Below are positions 41,939 through 50,190 of a DNA stretch of 64,000 nt, piece by piece; the first letter of the stretch is position 1; each line of letters opens with the position of its first letter. Under the pieces are notes generated by a model. The model searched no databases. It saw nothing but the letters and a program-made list of their open reading frames with translations, and was not told the DNA's origin. Where the stretch lies: positions 1 through 64,000 of the forward strand of contig CAJXSR010000021.1 of assembly GCA_913061275.1 (NCBI GenBank), written 5' to 3'. The position numbers and the translations under genes are program-made. Source of the DNA: an uncultured Paracoccaceae bacterium. GTDB taxonomy: Bacteria; Pseudomonadota; Alphaproteobacteria; Rhodobacterales; Rhodobacteraceae.

Positions 41939-42082
41939 TTACGCACACCTAAATAAGCTGTCTTGGTCTGTATATGTGTAAAAAGCCGCATTATTATGTG
42001 GTTAATCAAATGATGGTTCTCGATCGGGTTCCTACGGACAGTTGAATGTGCGCTAATCTAAAAGGTTTTCCGCTTTCATACC

Positions 42083-43474
42083 TTAAAATTGACTTTGTAA
42101 ACCTACTCTAAAAAAGCTTCTATAACTGTTGTGCAAACTGTTATTCGAAGTTGTTTTTTGATATGTGTATCCGATTGTTGGATTAAAGCCAAAATAGGAT
42201 AATTTTAATAATTTCACAGAAACACCTACTGTTAACTTTTTGTCTATTCTACGGTCAGACGTCAAAAATGGCCTGTCGAAAAGTGTCCGATCATACCCTA
42301 AAATAAATTCTGGTTGAAAACTTAAGTTTTGAGGGTTCAGCTTATATGAAATTTCTGCACCCATCCGAACATTCGCGATTTCGGCAGACAGCGATGAACG
42401 ATCAGAAGCATACAGCTTGAATGAAAATAAATCCTCACTTGAAAATAACTTATCATATTGAATGTCCATCATTTTTGCAGTGGATGTTCGTTCGGTCAGG
42501 TCTTTCCTAAATCGTTTTTCATAAGCGAGCTTGAACAATAATCTTGAGGTTTGATTGAGCGGGATTGATTTTCTGGCAGCTACCCCAGCCGTGTTTGCCA
42601 ACACATTACCGCCGTACCAATCTTGGGAAAAATCGGTCGCAAACACCATCTGACGCAACCATATATGGTCACTGTTTTTCCCAAAGGCATAACCAGCCCG
42701 CATTGACGCTCTGTGATAATCATAATCTGACGCTTTAACCCCAAGTTTTTCTTGTTCAGCAGTTGGGTAAATTTTATAAGCAACACCTGAAACATCTGCG
42801 GACCAAAAAAATGTGACATCGGTTGCTTTTTTCTTTTGATAAGAAATACCAAACCCGTAATTAAAGCCAAGACCTTTAATAGACTTCGCATTGGGATCTA
42901 AGATAAATTCTAGATCATTAATTATAATTTCATTTGCAGAAGAGCCGCCATTTATATTTGAGGACGGTGTCACCCCAAAAGAAAGTGAACGTCGCCACGG
43001 TGAGTTTTTCCTCACCTCACCTAATAGGCTTACAGCAAACCGCTTCTTATTTACATCGCGCGTATAATTCAGGCTTTTACGTAACCAATACTCGGCCATT
43101 AGCTGGCGATTTGCATTGGCTGCCGCCACACCTAAAGCCAAAGCGGAATTGTGTTTTTGATCTTGTGTAGCTGATAGCTTATTTGCAGTTTTTGCAGCAT
43201 CATGCGATGCTTTAAAACCACCTTTTATATTAAAGACAGATGAAAGAAACAAATAGGCTTGTACACTATTTGGGCTTTCTTTCAGAATTGCTTTAGCAAC
43301 CGTTTCGGCATATGTCACATCACCGTTTACCAATGCAATCTGGCCGACTTCCATCGCTTTCTCTAGCGAAACCTCTTGACTTAGTACTGGGCTAAAAAGC
43401 CCAGACAAAGTGATAATTAGCAGCAATATAGAAACAAGCGCCGAGCCAGTATTAAAGCATTTGGTTCTGTTCAT
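42083..43474 (-). CDS. Slam-like outer-membrane translocon (DUF560, surface lipoprotein assembly modifier)
   Basis: This 463-aa protein has a signal peptide (LVSILLLIITLSGLFSPVLS), TPR-like helices at about 35-150 (AMEVGQIALVNGDVTYAETVAKAILKESP, MAEYWLRKSLNY), and a beta-barrel from about 165. The barrel opens with WRRSLSFGVTPSSNINGG, typical of Slam barrels, and ends in VGLQSQF with a terminal Phe, as in outer-membrane proteins assembled by BAM. Slams move lipoproteins such as TbpB to the cell surface. The ATG overlaps the stop of the upstream TbpB-like gene (ATGA). Confidence 0.8.
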   Translation of the reverse strand: MNRTKCFNTGSALVSILLLIITLSGLFSPVLSQEVSLEKAMEVGQIALVNGDVTYAETVAKAILKESPNSVQAYLFLSSVFNIKGGFKASHDAAKTANKLSATQDQKHNSALALGVAAANANRQLMAEYWLRKSLNYTRDVNKKRFAVSLLGEVRKNSPWRRSLSFGVTPSSNINGGSSANEIIINDLEFILDPNAKSIKGLGFNYGFGISYQKKKATDVTFFWSADVSGVAYKIYPTAEQEKLGVKASDYDYHRASMRAGYAFGKNSDHIWLRQMVFATDFSQDWYGGNVLANTAGVAARKSIPLNQTSRLLFKLAYEKRFRKDLTERTSTAKMMDIQYDKLFSSEDLFSFKLYASDRSSLSAEIANVRMGAEISYKLNPQNLSFQPEFILGYDRTLFDRPFLTSDRRIDKKLTVGVSVKLLKLSYFGFNPTIGYTYQKTTSNNSLHNSYRSFFRVGLQSQF

Positions 43475-44208
43475 CGCCTTGCGATAAAGGCCCCAGTTTC
43501 CCGGCTTACACCGCCAGCTGTGTTAAGCTCTAGAACGCCAGCAGTTTGGTTAGCACTTCCCCCTGCAAGTATACCTGCATAGGTGCCAGTTGTGCCAAGT
43601 GTATTGGATGCAGAACCAGCATATCGCCCAGATGTGTCTAGTGTGCTAGGGCTTAACGTTACCGCAGCAAACGGCGTAGCGCCACTGTTTCGGTTTGTGA
43701 TCGTGCCATTCACCCGATTTGTCGCAAAATTTGCTTGGATATTGACATTACCACTCACGGCAAAGCTATCATTCGTTGCAGTTGTTTGAACTATACCTGC
43801 GTAAGACCCGTTGTAACTTGCCGTACCTGTCGTTGGTAGCACCAGCGTCGCCGTGCGCTTGATCACGGTACCACGTACCCCTTTACCAGCATTATTTACT
43901 TCGCCACCAAACGACGCTTCAACGCCAGAATCTTGTGCAAGATACACAATATATATTGTTCCACCTACTGTACGAGAATATGCAGCAAACGGTCCATTAT
44001 TAAGGGCAGGAGTACTTGTATACGTTGCAGCACCACCAGGTAAACCACTTGCGACGATTGTTGCATTACCCACTGTTCCAACCACATTGGTTAGATTGTT
44101 TTTGGTAACAGTTGTTGGCCCAAGTGTTACTGGCAAAGCGCCGCCACCACCGCCACAACCAGAAATTGCAATGGACATAATTGCAATGCCAAAAAATTTA
44201 CTTCTCAT
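43471..44208 (-). CDS. TbpB-like surface lipoprotein, probable Slam substrate
   Basis: This 245-aa protein has a lipoprotein signal (AIMSIAISGC, Cys18) followed by a Gly run, GGGGG, as in many surface lipoproteins. The C-terminal half is a small beta-barrel: TASYNGSYAGIVQTT, FAVSGNVNIQANFATNRVNGTITNR, GRYAGSASNTLGTTGTYAGILAGGSANQTAGVLEL. This GxYxG / VxGxI pattern is that of transferrin-binding-protein-like solute-binding domains. It is much smaller than neisserial TbpB (one barrel domain). The Slam-like gene follows with coupled translation, so this is probably its client. Ligand unknown. Confidence 0.75.
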   Translation of the reverse strand: MRSKFFGIAIMSIAISGCGGGGGALPVTLGPTTVTKNNLTNVVGTVGNATIVASGLPGGAATYTSTPALNNGPFAAYSRTVGGTIYIVYLAQDSGVEASFGGEVNNAGKGVRGTVIKRTATLVLPTTGTASYNGSYAGIVQTTATNDSFAVSGNVNIQANFATNRVNGTITNRNSGATPFAAVTLSPSTLDTSGRYAGSASNTLGTTGTYAGILAGGSANQTAGVLELNTAGGVSRETGAFIARR

Positions 44209-44672
44209 TATAAGTTCCCAAAATTTATATTTTTATCAAATAATTGTTTCTAAACCTGTTTATTATTTATTAACTACTAAAAGAAACAACACAACAATGA
44301 ATTTTGTCATAAAAAACAAATATAAGTGAATAGTGCATTATTAAATTTTTAAGAATAATTAGGTGGATATTATACGGGTTTCTTTTTTCTTCTTTGAATA
44401 TACACACATTTTCATGAAAACTAATAACCACAATATTTCAACCCTAACGAATATGTAATAAATTTCCCCATCAAATACAGCTAAATATGTAAAAACTTTA
44501 GGCATAACTAAGAAATCAGAAATCCGTGTTGGCTTAGATGATTTATTCAAACGACACTTTTGGTTACTACTTATCCAATAAAGTCAGGTATTTTACCACA
44601 CATTTAAAGAAAAATTACCAACAAAAACAACATTCTAACCCTATGTCCCAACTGGGACATCACCCCTAAAAC
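44209..44672. other. A/T-rich intergenic region upstream of the TbpB-like gene
   Basis: No supported gene. The 63-aa entry at 44359-44550 lacks a ribosome site and is A/T-driven. Presumably it carries the promoter of the TbpB-like/Slam unit. A perfect palindrome lies at 44643-44660. Confidence 0.5.
44643..44660. promoter_or_regulatory. 18-bp palindrome between rpsO and the Slam unit
   Basis: ATGTCCCA ac TGGGACAT is a perfect 8-bp-arm repeat just beyond the rpsO terminator. It may be an operator, a recombination remnant or a second hairpin in the rpsO 3-prime region. Confidence 0.4.
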
Positions 44673-44704
44673 GAAAAACCCGCTCCAAATGGAACGGGCT
44701 TTAA
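44673..44704 (-). terminator. Intrinsic terminator of rpsO
   Basis: On the minus strand CCCGTTCC attt GGAGCGGG (one G-U) is followed by TTTTTCGTTTT, about 20 bases past the rpsO stop. It cuts rpsO off from pnp-side genes. Confidence 0.85.
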
Positions 44705-44724
44705 ACACTTGAATGCAGTCCGGC

Positions 44725-44994
44725 TTAGCGGCGGATGCCTAGGCGTTTGATTAGGTCCTGATAACGGGCCTCATCTTTGCTTTTTGCGTAGTCTAGCAGC
44801 TTACGACGCAGGGCAACCATTTTCAAAAGACCACGACGAGAGTGGTTGTCTTTTTTGTTGGTTTTAAAATGCTCTGTCAGCGTTTTGATGCGGGACGTTA
44901 GGATTGCAACCTGAACTTCAGGTGAGCCAGTGTCACCTTCTTTGGTTGCATAGTCTTTAATTAGCTGTGCTTTCAGCTCTGGTGTTATCGACAT
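44725..44994 (-). CDS. rpsO: 30S ribosomal protein S15
   Basis: This 89-aa protein is typical S15: [54 protein letters not shown] and a C-terminal LIKRLGIRR. It binds 16S rRNA at the central domain. AAGGAG lies before the ATG. rpsO and pnp are usually adjacent; here a Slam/ABC block separates them and rpsO has its own terminator. Confidence 0.98.
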   Translation of the reverse strand: MSITPELKAQLIKDYATKEGDTGSPEVQVAILTSRIKTLTEHFKTNKKDNHSRRGLLKMVALRRKLLDYAKSKDEARYQDLIKRLGIRR

Positions 44995-45100
44995 CGGGGT
45001 CTCCTTAAGATTTAGGTTAATGGCACAGACCGGGATATCGTCCAGTCAGGCCCATGGAGTCCCGTGAATTTGCACGGGATGGGGGCTTGTAGGCGCGAAT
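44995..45100 (-). promoter_or_regulatory. Possible structured rpsO leader
   Basis: On the minus strand a TCCCGTG/CACGGGA stem-loop (about 45059-45078) and a GC-rich stretch precede the AAGGAG of rpsO. S15 represses its own translation through leader structures in several bacteria, including an alphaproteobacterium. I see structure but cannot prove binding. Confidence 0.35.
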
Positions 45101-45223
45101 CAAACGGAATGGAAGCAAAATATGCGTTTGTGCTTATTGGCGCAAAAGTATGTTCCAAATCCAGTATATTGTGATCTTGCTAAAAAAGCGGTTAGGTGGT
45201 GACAACATAGAAATGAGGACACC

Positions 45224-45763
45224 ATGAAAATTCTAGCTTTTGCTGCAAGCAGCAGTTCCAAATCCATCAACAAGCAACTTGTTACCCATGCGGCTGACGT
45301 GTTGGCATCAGATATAATCAAAGATGCCCAGATTGAAATTCTGGACATCAACGATTATGAAATGCCAATTTACAGCAGTGACCGCGAAGAGGCAGGTGGC
45401 ATCCCAGATCTGGCACATCAATTTGCCGCTAAAATCGGTGGCGCAGATGCTTTGCTAATTTCTTATGCTGAACACAATGGCAATTACTCGGCTGCCTATA
45501 AGAACCTGTTTGACTGGACATCGCGCCTTGGAGGGAAGGTTTTTCAAGATAAGCCAATGGTTATTCTGGCAACCTCACCTGGTGGCGGCGGTGCAGCCAG
45601 TGTCTTGGGGTTGGCGAAAACTTCGGCACCGTTTTTTGGGGCGGATGTGAAGGCGGATTTGTCTATTGCCAGCTTTTACGATGTTTTTGACGTTGAAAAG
45701 GGCATGCTTAAAGATGTTGATATGCAAAAACAGTTACAAGGCGCACTGGCTTTATTGAAATAG
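45224..45763 (+). CDS. NAD(P)H-dependent FMN reductase family protein
   Basis: This 179-aa flavodoxin-fold protein begins with the phosphate loop FAASSSSKSINKQL, then the conserved ADALLISYAEHNGNYSAAYKNLFDWTSRL, close to the PEYNGSYPGALKNAIDW pattern of chromate/FMN/azo reductases. It should reduce quinones or flavins in the cytosol. It is divergent from rpsO and convergent with the EamA gene (4-base gap). Confidence 0.88.
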   Translation: MKILAFAASSSSKSINKQLVTHAADVLASDIIKDAQIEILDINDYEMPIYSSDREEAGGIPDLAHQFAAKIGGADALLISYAEHNGNYSAAYKNLFDWTSRLGGKVFQDKPMVILATSPGGGGAASVLGLAKTSAPFFGADVKADLSIASFYDVFDVEKGMLKDVDMQKQLQGALALLK

Positions 45764-45767
45764 CGAT

Positions 45768-46634
45768 TTAATCCGATTTCTTACGCATTAATATCATCAT
45801 GTTGGAAATGAACAGAACGCTGATAACGATGGCACCGCCGATTAAAGCCCATTCACCGGGTTCTTCGCCGATGAAAAACCAGACAAGAATTGGCGCGATT
45901 ATGGATTCCAGCAATATCAAAAGTGCTACTTCGGGCGACGTGATAAACCGTGGCCCGATAGCTAATAAAACGGTGCTAACAGCAATAAAACCACCGCCGT
46001 GAAGTACTACCAGCCAATACTGATCTGGATGTATTGCCATGGGCTCAACAAACCAAAAAAGGATAAAAGCAGCACCTAGATAGGCAACAGGGGCAGCAGG
46101 CACCATAGAGACAGGGCGCACGGTGCGCGCGGCAGTGATGGCCACCGCAAAAAAAGCGCTAGCGATCAGAGCGAAAAGATCGCCCAACCAATGGGAACTT
46201 TCTGTATCAGACGAGCCATATGCGATGATGCTAAGGCCCATGATAACAAAAAGAATTGTTATGATCATGTGGCGGTTTAGCCGTTCACCCATGAATATCC
46301 AGCTATAAAAGGCGGCAAATACTGGCATTGCGGCTAGTATGAAAACCACATTGGCGACACTTGTATTACTTATGGCAAGAACAAAGAAAATCGAACTGCT
46401 GCCGGCGAAAAATATATAGAATAATCCCATTTTTCCGGTAGCACGCAGGGATGGAATGAAATTTCTGCGATTCAATAATAATAAACCAACAAATAGAACC
46501 GTCCCGGTTAAAAATGCCCGCCAAAAGGCAATGACTAACGGCTCTGCATCAATCAAACGGATGAACAACGCGTCAGGAACTACAAAGAGAATCCCGCAGG
46601 TTGTTATGATAAGGCCTTTTAGTTGATCACTCAT
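45768..46634 (-). CDS. EamA / DMT-family transporter
   Basis: I use the Met of MSDQLKGLIITTC (46634), which overlaps the upstream DUF1643 stop by 8 bases. The roughly 288-aa protein has ten spans and two EamA repeats, including DAEPLVIAFWRAFLTG in repeat one and EVALLILLESIIAPILVWFFIGEEPG in repeat two. Substrate unknown. It is the second EamA gene in the window and is last in the rbfA-truB operon. Confidence 0.85.
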   Translation of the reverse strand: MSDQLKGLIITTCGILFVVPDALFIRLIDAEPLVIAFWRAFLTGTVLFVGLLLLNRRNFIPSLRATGKMGLFYIFFAGSSSIFFVLAISNTSVANVVFILAAMPVFAAFYSWIFMGERLNRHMIITILFVIMGLSIIAYGSSDTESSHWLGDLFALIASAFFAVAITAARTVRPVSMVPAAPVAYLGAAFILFWFVEPMAIHPDQYWLVVLHGGGFIAVSTVLLAIGPRFITSPEVALLILLESIIAPILVWFFIGEEPGEWALIGGAIVISVLFISNMMILMRKKSD

Positions 46635-47136
46635 GCCAAAGTAGTGGCTGTACTTTGTAGCCAATGTAAAGCGGATGTTTTGGGTGACCTGCTTTACTAA
46701 GGCCTAGGTGTGTTAAGGGTTTTGGCTGATTGCGTAATATTTTTTCAACTACAGGGCCACGACCCATGTGTTCGCCGTGCGTACCCCAACCGCAAACGAT
46801 GTCATTTGCCCAAACCGCGGCTTCTTTGATGGCATTGTCGTTTTCGGGGCCAGTTGGATCGGTTTGTGCGCGCATGATTTTCGGGTCAGTTGCGCGGTAG
46901 GCGAATATATTGCAGACACAAAATGCACCATAGCCCAAGGTGCGGGCACGGCGTTCGCAGCGTTCCACTGTGGGGTCGTTTTGCACTTCGGTGGCGGTGG
47001 ATGGGTTTAGCATGACGAACAATACGCGTGGGGTGGTATCGTCCCAGATACGGGTCAGACTGTAGCGATAGTTTTCGCAATCCGAATAAACCGCGGTCGA
47101 AGCTGCGTCACCTTTGGTGTGTATCTTTGTAATCAT
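46627..47136 (-). CDS. DUF1643-family protein
   Basis: This 169-aa protein has the family motifs YRYSLTRIWDD, VLFVMLNPSTATEVQNDPTVERC, and AVWANDIVCGWGTHG. DUF1643 proteins are common in bacteria and phages; their activity is unknown. The start overlaps the truB stop (ATGA), so it is translated with truB. Confidence 0.88.
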   Translation of the reverse strand: MITKIHTKGDAASTAVYSDCENYRYSLTRIWDDTTPRVLFVMLNPSTATEVQNDPTVERCERRARTLGYGAFCVCNIFAYRATDPKIMRAQTDPTGPENDNAIKEAAVWANDIVCGWGTHGEHMGRGPVVEKILRNQPKPLTHLGLSKAGHPKHPLYIGYKVQPLLWHE

Positions 47137-48047
47137 GGTTTGCGTTGTAAAATGACGCGCTTTGGTTTGAAAGTCCCAAATTCAACCACACCTATGGCTT
47201 GTGCTTTACCGTTCAAGTTAGCCCAAACGGGTGTATCTGGCCCACTTGGATCGGTTGTGACAGCAATACTCATACCGTGTTGAATATCAGTTGCGTTTTG
47301 ATCTGAAACATCGATTGATTCAATTTCAGTAAGGCCAGTTTCTAATGGTAAAAGCAGAGCTTCGAGATCATTCATATTTTCAATCGCAAGTAGGTCGTCA
47401 AGTGAAGTGCTTTGCTTGATGTCAAAAGGCCCAGTATCCAAGCGACGCAACCATTTCACATGGGCTAGGCACCCCAGTTTTTCACCTAAGTCACGGGCGA
47501 TAGAGCGGACGTAACCACCCTTACCGCATATCAAAATTAGTTCTACATCTTCCTGTGACAAACGGTTAACAAAATCCAATTTGCTGACGAATAGTTCGCG
47601 TGATGCCAGCTCAACATCATCGCCGCGACGTGCAATGGTATAAGCCCGCTCGCCGTTGATTTTTACAGCAGAGAATTTGGGCGGGGTTTGGGAAATTATG
47701 CCAGTGAAAGCGGGTAGTGCGGCGCGAATTTTTTCATCAGATGGGCGTAATTCATTGCTGTTGATTATGTCGCCTTCTGCATCATCGGTTGTGGTTGCAG
47801 CCCCCAAAGTTACGACAAATTCGTAGGTTTTTAACCCGTCGGTGATGTAGGGAATGGTTTTGGTGGCTTCGCCAAACGCAATCGCCAGCAGGCCAGTTGC
47901 ATCTGGGTCTAGCGTGCCCGCGTGCCCAGCTTTTTTAGCCTGAAACAGCCATTTTACTTTATTGACAACAGATGTGGAAGTTATGCCCGCAGGCTTATCG
48001 ACAATTAGCCAACCGTCTACATCACGTTTGTTTGATTTTCGGGCCAT
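47133..48047 (-). CDS. truB: tRNA pseudouridine(55) synthase
   Basis: This 304-aa protein has GWLIVDKPAGITS, the catalytic Asp in AGHAGTLDPDATGLL, GGYVRSIARDLGEKLG and a C-terminal PUA-like extension. It makes pseudouridine 55 in tRNA. It usually follows rbfA directly. Here a sulfotransferase-like gene sits in between and overlaps truB by 31 bases. Confidence 0.96.
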   Translation of the reverse strand: MARKSNKRDVDGWLIVDKPAGITSTSVVNKVKWLFQAKKAGHAGTLDPDATGLLAIAFGEATKTIPYITDGLKTYEFVVTLGAATTTDDAEGDIINSNELRPSDEKIRAALPAFTGIISQTPPKFSAVKINGERAYTIARRGDDVELASRELFVSKLDFVNRLSQEDVELILICGKGGYVRSIARDLGEKLGCLAHVKWLRRLDTGPFDIKQSTSLDDLLAIENMNDLEALLLPLETGLTEIESIDVSDQNATDIQHGMSIAVTTDPSGPDTPVWANLNGKAQAIGVVEFGTFKPKRVILQRKP

Positions 48048-48835
48048 TGCTTTGCTTCTTTTAGATCATTCCAATATTTGGATACTTCGCAGTGAATGCG
48101 TATGTCGTCTGGATAGGTGTCGGCGATCAGTTCGTAAAGCTCATCGTTTAGAATATCTTCGGTTTGTACTGGTTTTTTTGATATATTTTGCGCTGAAACA
48201 TTGCGGATAACATCCTCAATGTTTGGTACCAGTGGTTTTAAGGTGTTGGTTAATTGAAATGTAATGTCTTCCAGCATAAGCACATTGAAATGCAGCTGAT
48301 ACACTTGGTTCAAGCGAAACTTTTGCGGCTTCCAGTGCCAGTTCACTTCTTGGTCGGTTTGACCTGAAAGGTTTTTCTTAATCCATTTTATCGAGCGAAT
48401 ACAGTTTTCGCGATGCAGTGTGACGTTGTTGTTGGCATTGGGTTTTATCAATCCGTTTTCAATGAAGTATGTGCCTAGGCTGAATTTTTCGCTGGGCCTA
48501 GGTTGGCCATATAATTTGTCGAAATAAAGTGACATAAAGCGCGCAACAGGGTCGCGAATAACAACAAAACTATAAGGGCTGCTAGCGATGGCTTCATTTG
48601 TTGCAAGGGTTGCCTTTGGTATTATGTGGCTTTTGTCGTGCACTGCAAAAGGGTCAAGATTGACGTACCCATAATTCAAGTAATACAGGATATTCATAAT
48701 AAATGTGCAGCCACATTTTGTGATCATTCTATAGTAAAGCGGATATGTTCCTGTCGTCAGTAGGGTTTTGCCAAGATTTGCATTCAGTTTTCCGCTGGCA
48801 ATGGCATTTAGTGATTGTATCTTCGTCGAATTCAT
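48017..48835 (-). CDS. Sulfotransferase-family protein
   Basis: This 272-aa protein has a PAPS 5-prime-phosphosulfate loop variant, RMITKCGCTFIMNILYYLN, and the 3-prime-phosphate motif FVVIRDPVARFMSLYFDKLYG, as in sulfotransferase family 2 (carbohydrate or cell-surface type). It probably adds sulfate to a glycan or small molecule. It lies between rbfA (13 bases upstream) and truB, with a 31-base overlap into truB. This is an unusual place for such a gene, and its codon use looks A/T richer. Confidence 0.8.
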   Translation of the reverse strand: MNSTKIQSLNAIASGKLNANLGKTLLTTGTYPLYYRMITKCGCTFIMNILYYLNYGYVNLDPFAVHDKSHIIPKATLATNEAIASSPYSFVVIRDPVARFMSLYFDKLYGQPRPSEKFSLGTYFIENGLIKPNANNNVTLHRENCIRSIKWIKKNLSGQTDQEVNWHWKPQKFRLNQVYQLHFNVLMLEDITFQLTNTLKPLVPNIEDVIRNVSAQNISKKPVQTEDILNDELYELIADTYPDDIRIHCEVSKYWNDLKEAKQWPENQTNVM

Positions 48836-48848
48836 ATGGCAGTAGGCC

Positions 48849-49247
48849 CTATTCTTCTTCTAGCGGTTCCGTATCTAAATCCCGTGTAACATTGTCTTGG
48901 CTTAACAAGCGGCGTGTTTCATCCATCTGGTCAAATGTAGTATCCACATAGAACTTAATTTTCGGTGAGTGTTTCAGGGCGATGTTCTTATTTAGGGAAT
49001 ACCGAATTTCACCGCTATTGTTGTTCAAGGCTTTAACCATATCTTTAGCATTTTGACCGCCTAATGGATAAACATATACGCTGGCATTTTTAAGATCGGG
49101 TGAAGTGCGCACTTCACCAACCGTTACAGATACGTTTGCCAATTCTGGGTCGTATAGATCACCGCGTGCTAACACCTCTGATATAGCACGGCGCAGCATT
49201 TCGCCTACGCGCAGTTGTCTTTGACTAGGGCCGTCTGGGCTGTGCAT
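48849..49247 (-). CDS. rbfA: 30S ribosome-binding factor RbfA
   Basis: This 132-aa KH-like protein has QLRVGEMLRRAISEVLARGDLYDP, VSVTVGEVRTSPDLKNASVYVYPLG and LKHSPKIKFYVDTTFDQMDETRRLL. It assists 16S rRNA maturation and cold adaptation. It heads the rbfA, sulfotransferase, truB, DUF1643, EamA unit and is divergent from dapB. Confidence 0.95.
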   Translation of the reverse strand: MHSPDGPSQRQLRVGEMLRRAISEVLARGDLYDPELANVSVTVGEVRTSPDLKNASVYVYPLGGQNAKDMVKALNNNSGEIRYSLNKNIALKHSPKIKFYVDTTFDQMDETRRLLSQDNVTRDLDTEPLEEE

Positions 49248-49377
49248 ATTGATGTCCTGTATATTAAGGCATATTGACTTTCATCACATCATTTAAAAGA
49301 CTTGTCATTTAAGCGCAAGCAAGCCTTTGCCTTTGGACATGCGGCAAGTTAAAGGGAATGAGTAAAAGTGGAGTTAT

Positions 49378-50190
49378 ATGATGCCTGATCTTACACGTAT
49401 TGCCATTGTCGGGGCCTCTGGTCGAATGGGGCAAATGCTGATTGAAGCGGTAAATGCACATCAAAACACGGTTTTGGTGGGTGTAACAGAACGCGCTGGT
49501 CATGACTGGGTTGGTAAAGACCTGGGTATTTGCATGGGCAAGGCGGCAAGTGGGGTTATTGTGTCTGATGATCCGTTAGAGGTTTTCGCGAAGACACAGG
49601 CGATTATTGATTTCACTTCACCCGATGCAACCGTCGCACATGCAGCATTGGCCGCACAGGCGCGTGCGGTTCATGTGATCGGTACAACTGGACTTGGGCC
49701 AGAGCATTTGGAAAAACTTTCAGCAGCAGCGCGGCATTGTGCGATAGTTCGGGCGGGAAATATGAGTTTGGGTGTTAATCTTTTGGTGCAACTGACCAAA
49801 AAGGTTGCGCAAGCGTTGGATGAAGATTTTGATATTGAAATTGTAGAATCGCATCATCGTCATAAGGTTGACGCACCTTCTGGAACTGCCCTTATGTTGG
49901 GTGAAGCTGCTGCTGAGGGTCGTAACGTTACATTGACAGATGTTTCAGATCGCGGTCGCGACGGTATAACCGGCGCGCGAGAACGTGGCCATATTGGGTT
50001 TAGCGCAATACGCGGCGGTGACGTAGTAGGCGAACACGATGTGATATTTGCAGCTGATGGCGAACGTATTGTGTTGCGCCATTTAGCAACAGATCGTCAG
50101 ATTTTTGCGCGAGGTGCTTTAAAAGCAGCCCTTTGGGGCCAAGGTAAATCCCCCGGCGAATATGATATGCTGGATGTTCTTGGGCTTTAA
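49378..50190 (+). CDS. dapB: 4-hydroxy-tetrahydrodipicolinate reductase
   Basis: This 270-aa protein has the NAD(P)H-binding GASGRMGQ near the N-terminus, [10 protein letters not shown], and the catalytic signature [16 protein letters not shown]. It reduces HTPA to tetrahydrodipicolinate, the step after DapA, in lysine and peptidoglycan precursor synthesis. Two adjacent ATGs stand at the start. Its end overlaps the next minus-strand gene by 4 bases. Confidence 0.96.
   Translation: MMPDLTRIAIVGASGRMGQMLIEAVNAHQNTVLVGVTERAGHDWVGKDLGICMGKAASGVIVSDDPLEVFAKTQAIIDFTSPDATVAHAALAAQARAVHVIGTTGLGPEHLEKLSAAARHCAIVRAGNMSLGVNLLVQLTKKVAQALDEDFDIEIVESHHRHKVDAPSGTALMLGEAAAEGRNVTLTDVSDRGRDGITGARERGHIGFSAIRGGDVVGEHDVIFAADGERIVLRHLATDRQIFARGALKAALWGQGKSPGEYDMLDVLGL

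Noticed and set aside
44359-44550. 63-aa minus-strand ORF in the A/T-rich gap
   Set aside because: No Shine-Dalgarno, low-complexity A/T-driven translation, no recognisable domain.
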